Of a stretch of DNA of 64,000 bases, positions 9,661 to 21,745 are shown piece after piece. Source of the DNA: Macrotrachela quadricornifera (taxonomy: Eukaryota; Rotifera; Eurotatoria; Philodinida; Philodinidae); contig JAJEKB010018610.1 in assembly GCA_022393335.1 (NCBI GenBank), positions 1 through 64,000 of the forward strand. Reading direction: 5' to 3'. Both the position numbers and the translations under genes were made by a program. Below the pieces are notes generated by a model that had not been told where the DNA came from, ran no database searches, and saw only the letters and a list, made by a program, of their open reading frames with translations. The stretch's first letter is position 1. The number at the start of each line of letters is the position of its first letter.

Positions 9661-12600
9661 TTATGAGTACTTTTTGTGGTAGAAAGAAACATACAGTGAT
9701 TTATCATTAATTTTATATTGATCAGCATATTTTATCATATTAACTGCTTGTTGTGCATTATCGCATTGAAGAAAGGCATATCTAAATTAAAAAAAAACAT
9801 TAATTATTGAAAACTATATCCTTTGAGTATTTTCTAACACATATTATCTATTCTGATATTATTAATTTCGATTTCTATTATTTTTCCTTATATTACTTTG
9901 CTGTTCTTTTGTCTTAATGCTCCGATATAATCGAATTTCTATTAAATATGAGTTGCTTTCAAACTATATCTTATTATAAATCTAATTGATCAGTGATGAT
10001 TGTAGTGATGCTGCGTTATATACGAGACATTTACAGTTAAAATAAAATAATTGTATTTTTACCAAAAAAAGATCATTTTTGCATTCATGGCATTCGTCAT
10101 TTTGGTCAAGTACTTATATAATCATAACTATCTATGACATTCATTTTTAAATATCTTGTATCGATTTAGAAATAATTTAAACATAGCAAGAAAATGTTTT
10201 AGTTTCAATAAAAAAGAAAAAAAAGTGGTAAAGGGATTTGACAAATGCTTTCTAAAAGTTACACGCACAGTGATGAGTTCTTAGCGTATGTAGTACCTAT
10301 GAAAAAAAGATGTATGTAAAATACATTTAAGAAAATATATATATATTCCTCTATTGATTTTATGAATACACTACATGTTGCAGTTTGCTGTAAAAATAAC
10401 ACAAAGTCAGTGTATTAAATCTACATAAGGATGTTGAACTATTTGTCTTTCCCGAGAAAAAATTCGAATTTTGAATAATCTTCGAAGCAGACTACACTTT
10501 GAACATAATAAACATGAAACTTTTGTTTTATTAAACAATTAGATACTTACTAAAACAATGAAATATCTATAAAATAGAATTCGAAAAGTATGTCCTATAT
10601 AGAATGATGAAATTGATGTAAGACAAGTATTATCAGTCTTTTTCTCTTCGAATTAATAAATAATATTCTATAAAAAATATCATAATTATGCCATAAACTA
10701 ACAATAGTTATCGATTTCATGAATTTTATGAATACAAATCGAGGATATTTATACATATGATATATTATATCTATTTTAAAAATATTCTTATTATACTGTA
10801 GAATAAAAGGTTAGGAAACAAGACGATTGTATGTAGTCATTCTTAATGAGATCGCTTGTGATTACTACTTCATGAAAATTCGACTTGATATTGTGGAATC
10901 TATTACTAAAATAATATTCTTACCCCCATAAGAGTTTTATTGGTGCTTTAACATTTTTCCTTTTAGAATGATTGAATGCATAACGTGCTGGGCAATATTG
11001 TAATATTTGACAATTGGCAAACAAGTTTTGTAAATCGTTTTCACTAACATTTTCGGGTATTCTGCTGACAAAAATTTTTTTTTCATCATAAAATTGATAT
11101 CTTTTTCGAAGACGTGAACGTTCATGAGCGTATTCAATACGGCATGTAGAACCAAAACGATTTTGATCAATTGGTTGCAAAAGATTATATTCAGCATCTC
11201 TTGATGTACGATGTATAACAAAAGCATATCTAGAAAAGTATTATTAAATATTATTTGAGACAATTAATAGTAAAGATACTATAACATACTGAAAGTGTGG
11301 TGTTGTTTGACATTGCTTGAGTGTTACTTTAATACAACCGATAAAATGACGATATAGATCATTTATTCCTACATCACGTCGTAATTGTGATATAAATAGA
11401 GTCTTACGACCATTTAATTTTTTCTTTATCTTTTGTTTTTTAACATGAATTTTATGATAAAAATCTGTTGTTGAGTTGTTGTTAGGAATCAATGAATTAT
11501 TGGTCTAAATAAATTAAAATTTTTTTTTATTTAATGGATTACCCTAATTACAAAATAATGAAGCGCTATAGTTAAGAAATTAGTAATCTTATCATAGAAC
11601 ATAAATAATAGATTTTTACTTAATTTTTAATTAAAACTTATTTGATGAAGAATTTTTTGTTCGTCAAAATTATTAACTTTGTTTTCAGGTAAACAGTTCT
11701 TATTGATGAAAAGTAAGACTAATTTGTACTCTGTTGTTCACCTGAGATAGTTTAAGAACCAAACTTGATAAACTATTTTTGAGATTGGACTCTACTTAAA
11801 TTTGAAATGTCATTACAGTTGAGTGGTTAAGTTGTTCGACACATACGCACAGATTTCTGTGTTCAAACTTTGATGCTAGTAGACATAGAATCATCTTGAA
11901 CGTGTCATTACCGGCTGTTTATCTCGGATGACACATCCGATAACAAATTAACTACATAGCTGTCATACACCATGTAGTTTCTGTTACTAGTATATAGTTA
12001 GTCAGTGTGTAAAGAGAGTTTAAGTAATGAAGCTGAAGATCTATGAGCCAGGTAATACTTCCATTCAGGGCTTGAACTAGTAATAGTCGTAGAGAAAATA
12101 TCAGGCTATCAAAACTGCCTGGAGTATCACTTTATCATCTAAGTTTGAACTATTCTAGAAGATACTCCGCGAACTTCTCAATCGATTAATATATATTTTG
12201 GTACAAAATTCCGGCATCTTCTTTCTCTCTTTTGTTCTCTATGTTTTCATATTTTACAAGAAGTTTCTTATCGATTAGAAGTAAGAAATGAGCATGCATT
12301 TTTATGACTCACTCTATACTTTAGGATAATAAGACAGTTATAGGCTTAAATTGTAAAAAAATTGACAAGATCAAGTAGGTAGAGAGAAAGACTGGTGAAT
12401 AGCAGTATGTTAACATCATATTGTATATCTAACTTTGGAAGGAATATCCTCCTAAGCACATTTAAAAACATTTCGTTAGATGTTAATTCTACACCTGTTT
12501 CATTCTGAGAAGTAGCATCATGAATCTTGTCAAGATACTAGAAAAGTAGAGCATCAAATTCGCTATTTTATGAAATTAAATACTTTCAATTTCGAGTAAG

Positions 12601-15600
12601 ATTAGATGGACCACAATCTTACACAAATTGACCAATGTTCATCAAAAATATCGAAGATTGTAATTAAACGATTTAGTACCTCTTAGTTATTCATTGACAA
12701 AAAGATCATCCGAAAATAAAAAATGTCAGAAGCTAAATGCAAAGCGTTGAATCAAAACGTAAACAATTCTTTTTACTCTAGGTGAGATAATAATCAAGAA
12801 ATTCTTCCATTATAAATTTCGGCAGCCTTCACATCAATTATTATTTCTCTTATGGTTGGTTTTATATAAGAACTAGTATTCATTTAAAGGATTAGTTAGA
12901 TTTTTCAAAGTAGGAGTAATTTAAGCTACTTACTGATTGTTGAGTATGGTTATCGTTTAATACATTCTTTGATTGATCAGTTTGAGAATGTGTTAATACA
13001 GAAGCAGGTGGAGTGAAAGAAGTTATATTTATAAGATCTTCATATGAAACAAGCTCATTATTAATCAATGTATCACTGGTAATATTCTTCGATAGAAAAT
13101 CAGATATACACGTTGGATAAGATTGATTTTCTACAGTATTTGAAAGTTCAGGTAAATATTCTTGAATAATTGATTCTGTCGTTGTATCCATAGGCATATT
13201 GTTGTCATGCATATCCAAAAACGATATTTCACTATAGTTGCAAATAAAATACAAGTCAGATATATATAAATATACATATACTAATATAAAGAAATTTTTC
13301 TAAATTTTATTCGTAATTGATGAAAATAAACTATTATACAAACGATATCAAAAACGAATGAGTGTCTCAAATAGAAGTAGGCATCAGTCGCGTCCGAAAA
13401 ATCTGTGTTAGAAGTTTATTAGAGTCAGAAATTATTATATTGTAAAACAAGTATGTATCTTGATGAGAAAGAGTAAAATCAAGAAATGTAAACATATGAT
13501 GATAATTATAGGAAGATGAAAATACTTTTTAGCATGTTACTTAACATAGTTTTCGCAATATATTTTCGAAAATAAACAAAATTATTATTAACAGAAGTCA
13601 TAGAATAAAAATTTTGCGACTTTCTGAATGATGATGTCTATTATTATTAATAAATAGAATTGTATAGTCCAAGAGATAAATTTCTCATTCATTATTACTT
13701 AGAAAATATAAGTCAATTGATAAACTTTGTAGCTATAGATATAACTGTGATCGTTCAGTTTTTTGATAATTTATTTTATTATGTGCAGATTTATCATCGT
13801 CAGTTTTGAAATTTCTTCTTTTGATCTATTTCCATTGCGTGTTATGAATTAACTGAAAATGATCGAATTCGAAGGTTTGGAATCGATGCCTACCTATTTG
13901 AATATCAGTTAAATATTTGTCCGACATTTCATATAGAATACTTAATTAAATAGATTGAAGAAAATCTACAATTGTCGAAATATTTTAATGTAATATTAGG
14001 AAATGATGTAAAATGGTAAGATTTTTCATGAGAGAGAATTTTTGTTAAACATGACTTAATTCTTATATGACTCACTTGTGTTGTAAGGATTGATTTTGAT
14101 TAGTATTTTCATTGTGGATTTGTTTGTTTTGATCAAAAAGTGTATTACTAGTACGAAATAATATTGATTCAGGTGAAGATTCATCAAATTTATATTGAAT
14201 TTGTTGTAATTGTACTATTGGTTTTATATTTATTAATGAAATATCATCAACTAAAATAAATATTCAAATTATTTAGTTTTATCTTTAGCTATGATTCATT
14301 TCTGATAAACTTTAAACATTTTTTTCAATATTAGATAAAATCTCCGTTTTATCTATTTATTGACTTTATATTTTAAAAGAAGGATTTTATCATTCTATAT
14401 CATTATTGAAACTATGTTTAACCTTAGACGTTCTCATTTATAATATTGAAAATTCAAAAGAAATTTTCAATGAAACACTATACATGTAAAAAAAATATGT
14501 TATGATTTCTAGTATTGTATTTAAATGTTTATCGAAAATTGCAAATGAGAGCTATAAACTCAATTTAGAAATGATTTCCTATAATAAGAAATTGAAATAA
14601 TAGAGATTGAAAAAAATTGTATATTTTTTTAAAAATATTATTCTTCGATCTTTGATTCCAAAGACCTGTTGTAACGTATCGTTAACAAACAGTTACGCTA
14701 TCAAATAACTCATAAAGAGAGGTTTTTCATTGACTACAACATAATGTCTAATTATAACAACTTTGATGCAATAATTTTTAATAATTTTTGATTTGGAAAT
14801 CTGCTAAGAATCTGAGATAAACATAGATAAATGACAAATATCGACAACAAGATTGATAATTAAGAGCGTTTCTCTTCTTTTTTTAAAATTATTTCTGGTT
14901 ATCCTATAGAGTGCAATTATTTCGGCTAGGACTTTTACCATGGATAGAACACTATAAAGTGACATGTGTTCAAGGGAAAATTTTTTAAAGATAGTTTGAC
15001 GTAGATTTGCATTCGGGTATATTATGATTCTCATAAAACTTGATCTGATTAGGCTGAAAATTTTTTTGAGATACCTCAGAGGTAATTTTAAACATTTTCG
15101 AAAACGTTATGCGAACAATACATAAATATTCGAAACAAAATCAGGGTGTGGACTTTTAAAATTCTATAAATTTGAATATAAAGATAAAAAAACAACTCTA
15201 TCGAACAAAGCTAGCGGGTGGTTGTATGTAGATAGAACTGAGAAAAGTCGTCATAAAATCAATGAGTTTGTAATATTAAAAAGTTTTTAGATGATCTTAT
15301 GCTCAACTAGAAATCTAATCATTGGCGAAAAAAGTGGGAAGACATTCTGAATAGATTCATTTTCAGTGTTGTATCCAATATGGAGCTAGTGTCTTTCTAG
15401 AGATTAAGTTTGTCTTCTCAAAATTTAAAAATGCTCCTTCACAAGAGAAAACATGAACATAACACTACTCATTTACATTTTTCTATCGTATACACAGATA
15501 TACCAAAATCTTGAGTAACTTGGATTCAGTCTATACATAAATTATTTATGTAAAAAAATCTCAATGAGTCAAATTCTATTTCTTAATTTCGATTTAAAAT

Positions 15601-16708
15601 CGTTTAATTTTACCTTTCGTTAAATAACTTTCATTATTTATCCGAAAATTCGTTGATACAAAATTTTCTTCGTTTGAATCTAAAAAATAAATATTATATA
15701 AAATGATTATATTTTTACTGTTGTTTTTTTTAAATGTATTTAACCTTTTGAAGGACGTAATTTTCGTTGAATATATCTTTGTATAAGTTCATGTCGAAAG
15801 AAAGTGAAATCAAATTTTTTTGATAAATTTTTATTTTTATTACGACATTGACATGTATAATATGCATGACCATCTTCAATCCAACTAGGTAAAGCAAAAT
15901 CAATTGATTCATTCCAAATTTCATTTTGAAATAAACTTTGAAATAAAATTCCTTCTGATAATATAACAAATTCATTTGAATTTTGAATTATTTTATGATA
16001 TCGTATATTATATTTAATAAAAAATGATGGATCAATTAATAAATGATTATGATTAAAACAAATTGATAAATTTTCTTTTAAAAGAATATTTTCAAGATTT
16101 TTTCTTTCATTAAATGGAATAATATACCAATAACGAGGACCACCTGTATGATGATATACTAATGAACATAAATGATTTTCATTACTATTTAATGGAATAA
16201 CTGCATTTTTTCCATGTGATCTTATTAAATAAGGATTAAATTGATTAGTAAGATTTTTTCCACCTAATTTAAGTAATGATTGTTTTGAAATATGACGAAT
16301 ATTAAAATATGTTCGATTACTTTTTGCACGAAAAAAACTTTTGTTATGTAAAATAGATATACTTGATTGTTTTGGATTATTATTACAATGAGATAGATTT
16401 GACCAAAATGATGTTTCATCGTCTATCGATGGTGATGATGATGATGATACTTCTTTATTTAAATTTTCTTCTAAGTAAGAAAAATATATTGGTTCATTTT
16501 GATGAATTTTTGTTAGTCGTTGAATAGTTTCAGGTAATAAAGGAAATGTTTGTCTTTTTAATGGAAGTTTACACTTATTATTTAGTTTGATTTTTAATGC
16601 ACCATATTGTTTAAGAAGATTTTTATGCATATAAATAAATTTTAGAAGATTCGTTAAATCATTTTCAGTTATTTCTAATGTTGGAATATCTAGTGATATT
16701 GATGACAT
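9661..16708 (-). CDS. JmjN/JmjC-like pseudo-demethylase fused to two RRMs
   Basis: I assemble seven exons: 16708-15745, 15679-15614, 14250-14076, 13231-12934, 11504-11290, 11229-10924, 9781-9661. Every junction has GT/AG, all phases match, and the sum is 715 codons including TAA (714 aa). Residues about 8-70 resemble JmjN (IPTLEITENDL). About 130-285 resemble JmjC: YHHTGGPRYWYIIP aligns with the YLHFGEPKSWYAIP segment of KDM4/KDM5-type enzymes, and EFVI...FALPSWI with the domain end. The positions of the iron ligands (HxE and the distal His) are Asn, Asn and Phe, so demethylase activity is unlikely. After a polar linker come RRM1 (about 535-615; KTLFISQL, QYAFVIH) and RRM2 (about 623-711; KKIFVSRI, GYAFLQC). 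Inferred role: a nuclear chromatin- and RNA-binding protein. Alternative: exon 1 reads through to a stop at 15740 and is a separate gene; the 65-base intron with matching phase argues against this. Several introns are unusually long (0.8-1.4 kb). Confidence 0.72.
11821..11876 (+). repeat. tRNA-like remnant (SINE or pseudo-tRNA)
   Basis: The word GAGTGGTTAAG resembles the D-arm/A box of eukaryotic Leu or Ser tRNAs. About 28 bases later GTGTTCAAACTTTGATGC resembles a degraded B box. No complete cloverleaf folds. It lies inside the long fourth intron of the JmjC-RRM gene. A tRNA-derived SINE head is possible, as is chance. Confidence 0.3.
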
Positions 16709-19700
16709 TTTTATTTATCTAAAAAACAATTTAATATTAATACAAATTTTTTAAATAATCAAATTCTTCTTTTCATTTTATATGATAATGAATGTTAATT
16801 TTTATTGTTTGATTTATCTGTATAATTCTTACAAATATTCTCCTTGTTAATAAGCGATTGAGAGAGAATTTGTCGTTTATCGATTAACATTATAATCTAT
16901 AAGAAATTCAAATTCATCAACATAGTTTTTTTTAATTATGAGAAGATCTCATTTGTAAGAGAATTTTGTTAATGCAGTGATAAATGAAATTCTACCTTAT
17001 TAATTATAGCTAGAGTACTCTGGAAAGAATTCGGGCTGTTAGATTACTAGTATCGAGATACTGTTTTTTTTTCAGCACAATGCCGCGATCTTCTAAGATA
17101 TAGCAGAAAAACTAAATTTTGACTCTTGACTTAGGACATAATGTAGATATAAATCGTTATGAGAATAGTTAATTGTGGAAAGTTTGACTCTTTTCGTTAT
17201 GCTTATCCAAGGATATTGCTATAGTGAAAGCTTTTGTATATATCACTTATACAAATCGTAATATTTCCATGTTCTATTTCAGAAGAGAGACAATCAAAAA
17301 AACTGAAACTTTTACAATAAATCATTCTCATCAAGACCTATTTGTATGCGAATTTTCAAGTCAGTTTTTCTGCTATTTCTGAGCGAGATTACAACATTAT
17401 ACTAAAAATTATCCTAAAAATGCAATATCTCGAATGCATAAGCTAGCATATTGAACTCTTTTTTTTACGTTTATTTATAGTTCATTATGATATATATGTT
17501 ACACAGAGTTTCAATTTAAAAGTAATTTATTCTTTGAGGATCTTCTTTAATAAGAGTAAATATATATATTTCACTAAGTTAGAATAAATAATTGATATCT
17601 TACCGATTAATATATTTCTGAAAAAAATTCATTGATTTCTCTAATCATTTTTATATTTAAATTATTCAAATTAAGTAACGATTATTAAATACAAAGTGCT
17701 AAAATTACATTTGAATAACAGCAAGGTTTCACAAAATAATAAAATTTAACATTTTAATAAACTAATTTTTATCGTAAAGATTTTCTATAATTTCTTTTGA
17801 TTGAAGTAGTCTTTCATTTCAAATCACCGTCAAAGTCTTATTCTTTTTTTTGTCTTTTAGTGTTATTTCCAGTGTAGTTATTTGGTTTGATTCTCGTCTT
17901 TCTTTTATATGAAGAGCAATTACAAGGTTTATCTGAGTGTGTCGTACTTTTATCAGTACAAATCAAAGGTCGAAAACGAACCGAACCGAAATCAACCTAG
18001 AAAAAATCGTTTCGAATCTACCTCTGGTGCAAATCATATTTATTCCTATTATTAAATTTTATATTGACACTAAGGATAATATTTTGTTAGATAAAAATTA
18101 TCGTTATTCATTTTAAGATCTAGTCAGCAAAATAGAATCAGCGATTTTTAATCATATTCCTTAAACTCCGATGTGGGTCACATTTTTTGTAACCCGATCT
18201 GATTCGATCCGAGTTGGACATTGATATCCCTCATTGATAAATTTTTGATTCTAAGAAATAAATGTAATTTGACATACATAACGAATTAGTTGTGGAAATT
18301 TTTGTATAAAAATCTCCCTTATTTTGCTACGAAAATTTTGTAATGAAATAAATCTATGTAGTTATATCGCGCTATTCACAGTATAGTGATACATAGTAGT
18401 GTTGCTATTTTGATTCTCATTCTTTAGTTTTTTTGAACAATTTCTTGATCATAGAAAGAAGAATATGTAATTATAGTTTAATACCAATATATCATTAGAA
18501 GCTCCTATATTTTTGTTGACTTTTACGAAAAGAAATCTTTTTTCCGAATTTGTTGAAAAGTCAAATTCTCCATTAACTCATTTTTAGGATGAAATCTAAC
18601 CATTTCGAGGATAATAAAATGGGTAATATTTATAATTTTCTCAGAAACGGTTAGTTTCACTCAAGAACAATTTAGAATAAGAAGACTTTATATAAAAAGT
18701 ATATATAATCAATATACTGTATATATAAAATCATTCTTATTTCTAAAATTCCAAGATCATAGATCGATGAGTTCACATTCTAGTCCTACCAGTTTTGAGT
18801 TTCTACCGTTGAAACTGAATATATTATACTGAATGATTAGTCGATGGTAAGAATTACATGAATATAAATAGGTCTTACTAAGACTAATAAAAGTGGAGAA
18901 ACGTTTATGTTTATGACGCTTTGTTTCTCATGTCATTTGGATCGATCAAAAATTGTTAGTCGAGCTGCGGTTAATTTTGATTGACCGACAGTAACTACGG
19001 TTAGTCGACGATTAATTCCTGTCAAACATCTGTTTTTTATCATTACACTTTTACCTTTCTTCTCATTTCGTAAGTACGATGTAATCAAATCTATTTCATA
19101 AATTTATATTTAATAGCTTACAGGTAACGAAGTATCTGAGATCTCTAAGTTGTTCACGTAATTTGTAAGTTAATTGATAGGTTATGTGGATAATTTAAGG
19201 ATTCCAGATGTTTTCCTACTTATGGACCACTCAGTACGTACATTTGGATCAGCTATTGAATGGAACGTAAACTAAAAAGTAATAGTTCTATATTTTATCA
19301 GTTTATATTTATATTTGGATAAGCTGTTAAATGAAATCTAAATAAAAAAAAAAAGTAATTTAGTTTTTTAAAAATAAGTAAACAAAGTCAAAAGTTTAGA
19401 TTTCAATTGCCAATTATCGAAGTTAATTATCGGTTCGGTATACGATTACTGATTAATTGTTAGTTTTGATTTAAATCGCGGGTTACTATAAGCTTTCACA
19501 AAAAAAATATGACATCGACCTTAAGATACGGTTAATGTGATGTCAAAATATGTCTTTTTTTTCATTATTTCAAGTTAGCATTCATGTATTCTTCTTAGTG
19601 ATTCTTGAATAAATATATATCAAACAAATAATTTTATCGAAGTCTTTCAACAGTAAAAAATCTTATCCTTAACAATTTCTTTAATGTATCAACTAGAATT

Positions 19701-21391
19701 TATTCCATTGAAAATATTTTGAAATAATATTCAATCATATAATAAAACTAATTCTTTGATTTATTTCTTAAATTTTATATAAAAATATTGTTAACATACA
19801 TATATTTTTAGTAAAAAAACTTTTATTGTCTAATACTTTTTAAAACTTACATATTTATTTAAATTGATTATTATAATACAAATTTTTATTCTTCATATAA
19901 ATATTTCTTATTGCATAAATAATATTTTCCAATATAATAATAATATAACTTAATGTATAGAATATATTATATATGAAGATGTTTAATAAATGAAACAATT
20001 TTGATTAATCATAATTACACTATTCTTTTTAATTTTGTTGAATGTCATTGATAAGTATTTGTTATTCTAAACACATTCATTGTGTGTCAGATTAATCATC
20101 ATATGAGAACGTTTTATATTTTCTATGATTATAAGTAATCATCGTTACGCTTTTATGATTTTGCTGTATATACTCTTCGCATACTCAGTACTTTAAATAT
20201 ATATATTATATATACAGTATATTCAATATATGAGAATGAATGGTAATTTTAATATTTGTAGTCGATCACCACTATGTCTTTAAATATTTATTAGTATTAA
20301 TACATGTATTATGTAATTTGTTTTTCTATTTTGTGCAATAAAAAATCAAGGTGTCATTTCTTATTGATTTATTGTCCGTTAAATAAAAAGGGATTAATAG
20401 TCATTAGATATAATAAGTCAAAAAATTATTCATTAATTTATATATTTTTTTTCTTGTTTTTTTACTGCAGTTATGCAATGAAATAAATGGGAGAATTTGA
20501 TAAGATTTATCTATTATTTAGGCATATAAATATTGACCTTGAATTTATTTTGGTTCTTTTAATTTAACCTTTTAGTGAGCAGTGGATTATATATGCACCT
20601 GTTTTTTTTTCTTTCTGTTCTCCCGTATCCTCCCCCAGCTTTTTTCTATTCAAAAGTCACTCGTCAAATAGTTAATGAAGTAAGAAAAGAAAATATATGA
20701 ATAATTTTTCAATTGATTGTATCTTTTAAAAAACAAAAATCATTGTTTATACAATCTTCCACGGTTGTCCTATATTGAATCATCTATTGTTTGCTATTAT
20801 TTCACCTGAATAGATATATAAAAAAATATGTAAATAATATGTTTTGATTTATGCGTTCTTTATTAATATTAACCTTGATCATGTTTATATCTGTTTCCAT
20901 TTTCTTATATGATTTACATATGAAAATATCTTCTATTGTACATTGATGTGTAATTAGTGTCAATAAAATTAACATTAAACATTATGATTGAATCTACTAA
21001 CATTCCTATTCACAGTATTTACATATTTTATTTGTTATCGAATATACGAAAAGAATAAGTAACTTATATTGTTTGATAAAAAGAAGTTTGTATTCTAAAG
21101 AAAACATTAACTCATTACATATAACTAATTAATACCAAGATTTTATAAATTAGCAAAAGAGCCAAAATATTAAAAAAAAATCGACTAAATTTATGCAATA
21201 ATCACAAATGTCAGAACCAAAAGGAAATTATTCTTTTCGTTAATGATAATATAAAATTTATTATCACTGGATTCTAAATATTTCTTACTAAATTTTACAC
21301 AAAGTAGATATTGACTACTCTTTTTTTCAATTCAGTTCTCAGTTAATCATTTAACAGAACAAGACAGAATAGAATATTTGGTTCATTCTTG
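16709..21391. other. gene-free stretch
   Basis: The stretch upstream of the JmjC-RRM gene shows no supportable coding region. It holds AT-rich sequence, a diverged tandem duplication at 19241-19362 and AT palindromes near 18700 and 20200. The 60-codon frame at 20304-20486 looks like chance. The promoter of the minus-strand gene should lie in the first few hundred bases, but I see no defined element. Confidence 0.55.
19241..19362 (+). repeat. diverged tandem duplication, about 73-bp period
   Basis: The block starting TTTGGATCAGCTATTGAATG at about 19243 recurs about 73 bases later as TTTGGATAAGCTGTTAAATG. In both cases it is followed by a TAAA...AAAGTAAT tail. The copies differ at roughly one position in five. 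Confidence 0.55.
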
Positions 21392-21395
21392 TTAA

Positions 21396-21741
21396 AGAAT
21401 CTGTCCGTACAATGTCAACTTTTCTGCTCCAGTTAGAATTTGCAAAAATTTCTAGTTAAAAGTGACCAGAGCATGGTCCTTAGTGAAACACCATAGCTGG
21501 TTTCTTTCAAACTCGAAAAAAGATTTTTTCGAAATCTCTGTACTCTCTCTCAAGATCTCGAGCGAAGAGTGTTCTTTTGACCTCTTCAGAGGCTGTACGG
21601 AAATTTCGAAAAAATCTTTTTTTAGTTCGAAAGAAACCAGCTATAGCGTTTTATTTAGGACCAAGCTCTGATTACTTTTAACTAGAAATTTTTGCAAATT
21701 CTAACTGGGGCGAAAAAGTTAACCTTACACGGACAAGTTCT
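21396..21741. mobile_element. TTAA-flanked hairpin MITE
   Basis: Two arms of about 150 bases, 21396-21545 and about 21590-21741, are near-complete reverse complements. For example GTTAGAATTTGCAAAAATTT in the left arm is mirrored exactly in the right arm, as are AGCTGGTTTCTTTC and GATTTTTTCGAAAT. Only a short spacer separates them. The element is flanked on both sides by TTAA (21392-21395 and 21742-21745), the target duplication used by piggyBac-type transposases. There is no coding capacity, apart from a 69-codon frame running along the hairpin. The transcript would fold into a long hairpin. Confidence 0.78.
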
Positions 21742-21745
21742 TTAA

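Noticed and set aside
15740..15744. Stop codon that would end the JmjC-like protein at 322 residues
   Set aside because: A GT donor precedes it and a 65-base intron leads to an acceptor in matching phase; the read-through is better explained as intron. Kept as the stated alternative.
18690..20232. Inverted AT-rich words at about 18700 and 20200 as possible transposon ends
   Set aside because: The shared sequence is mostly TA/AT steps, expected by chance here; no target duplication or extended similarity.
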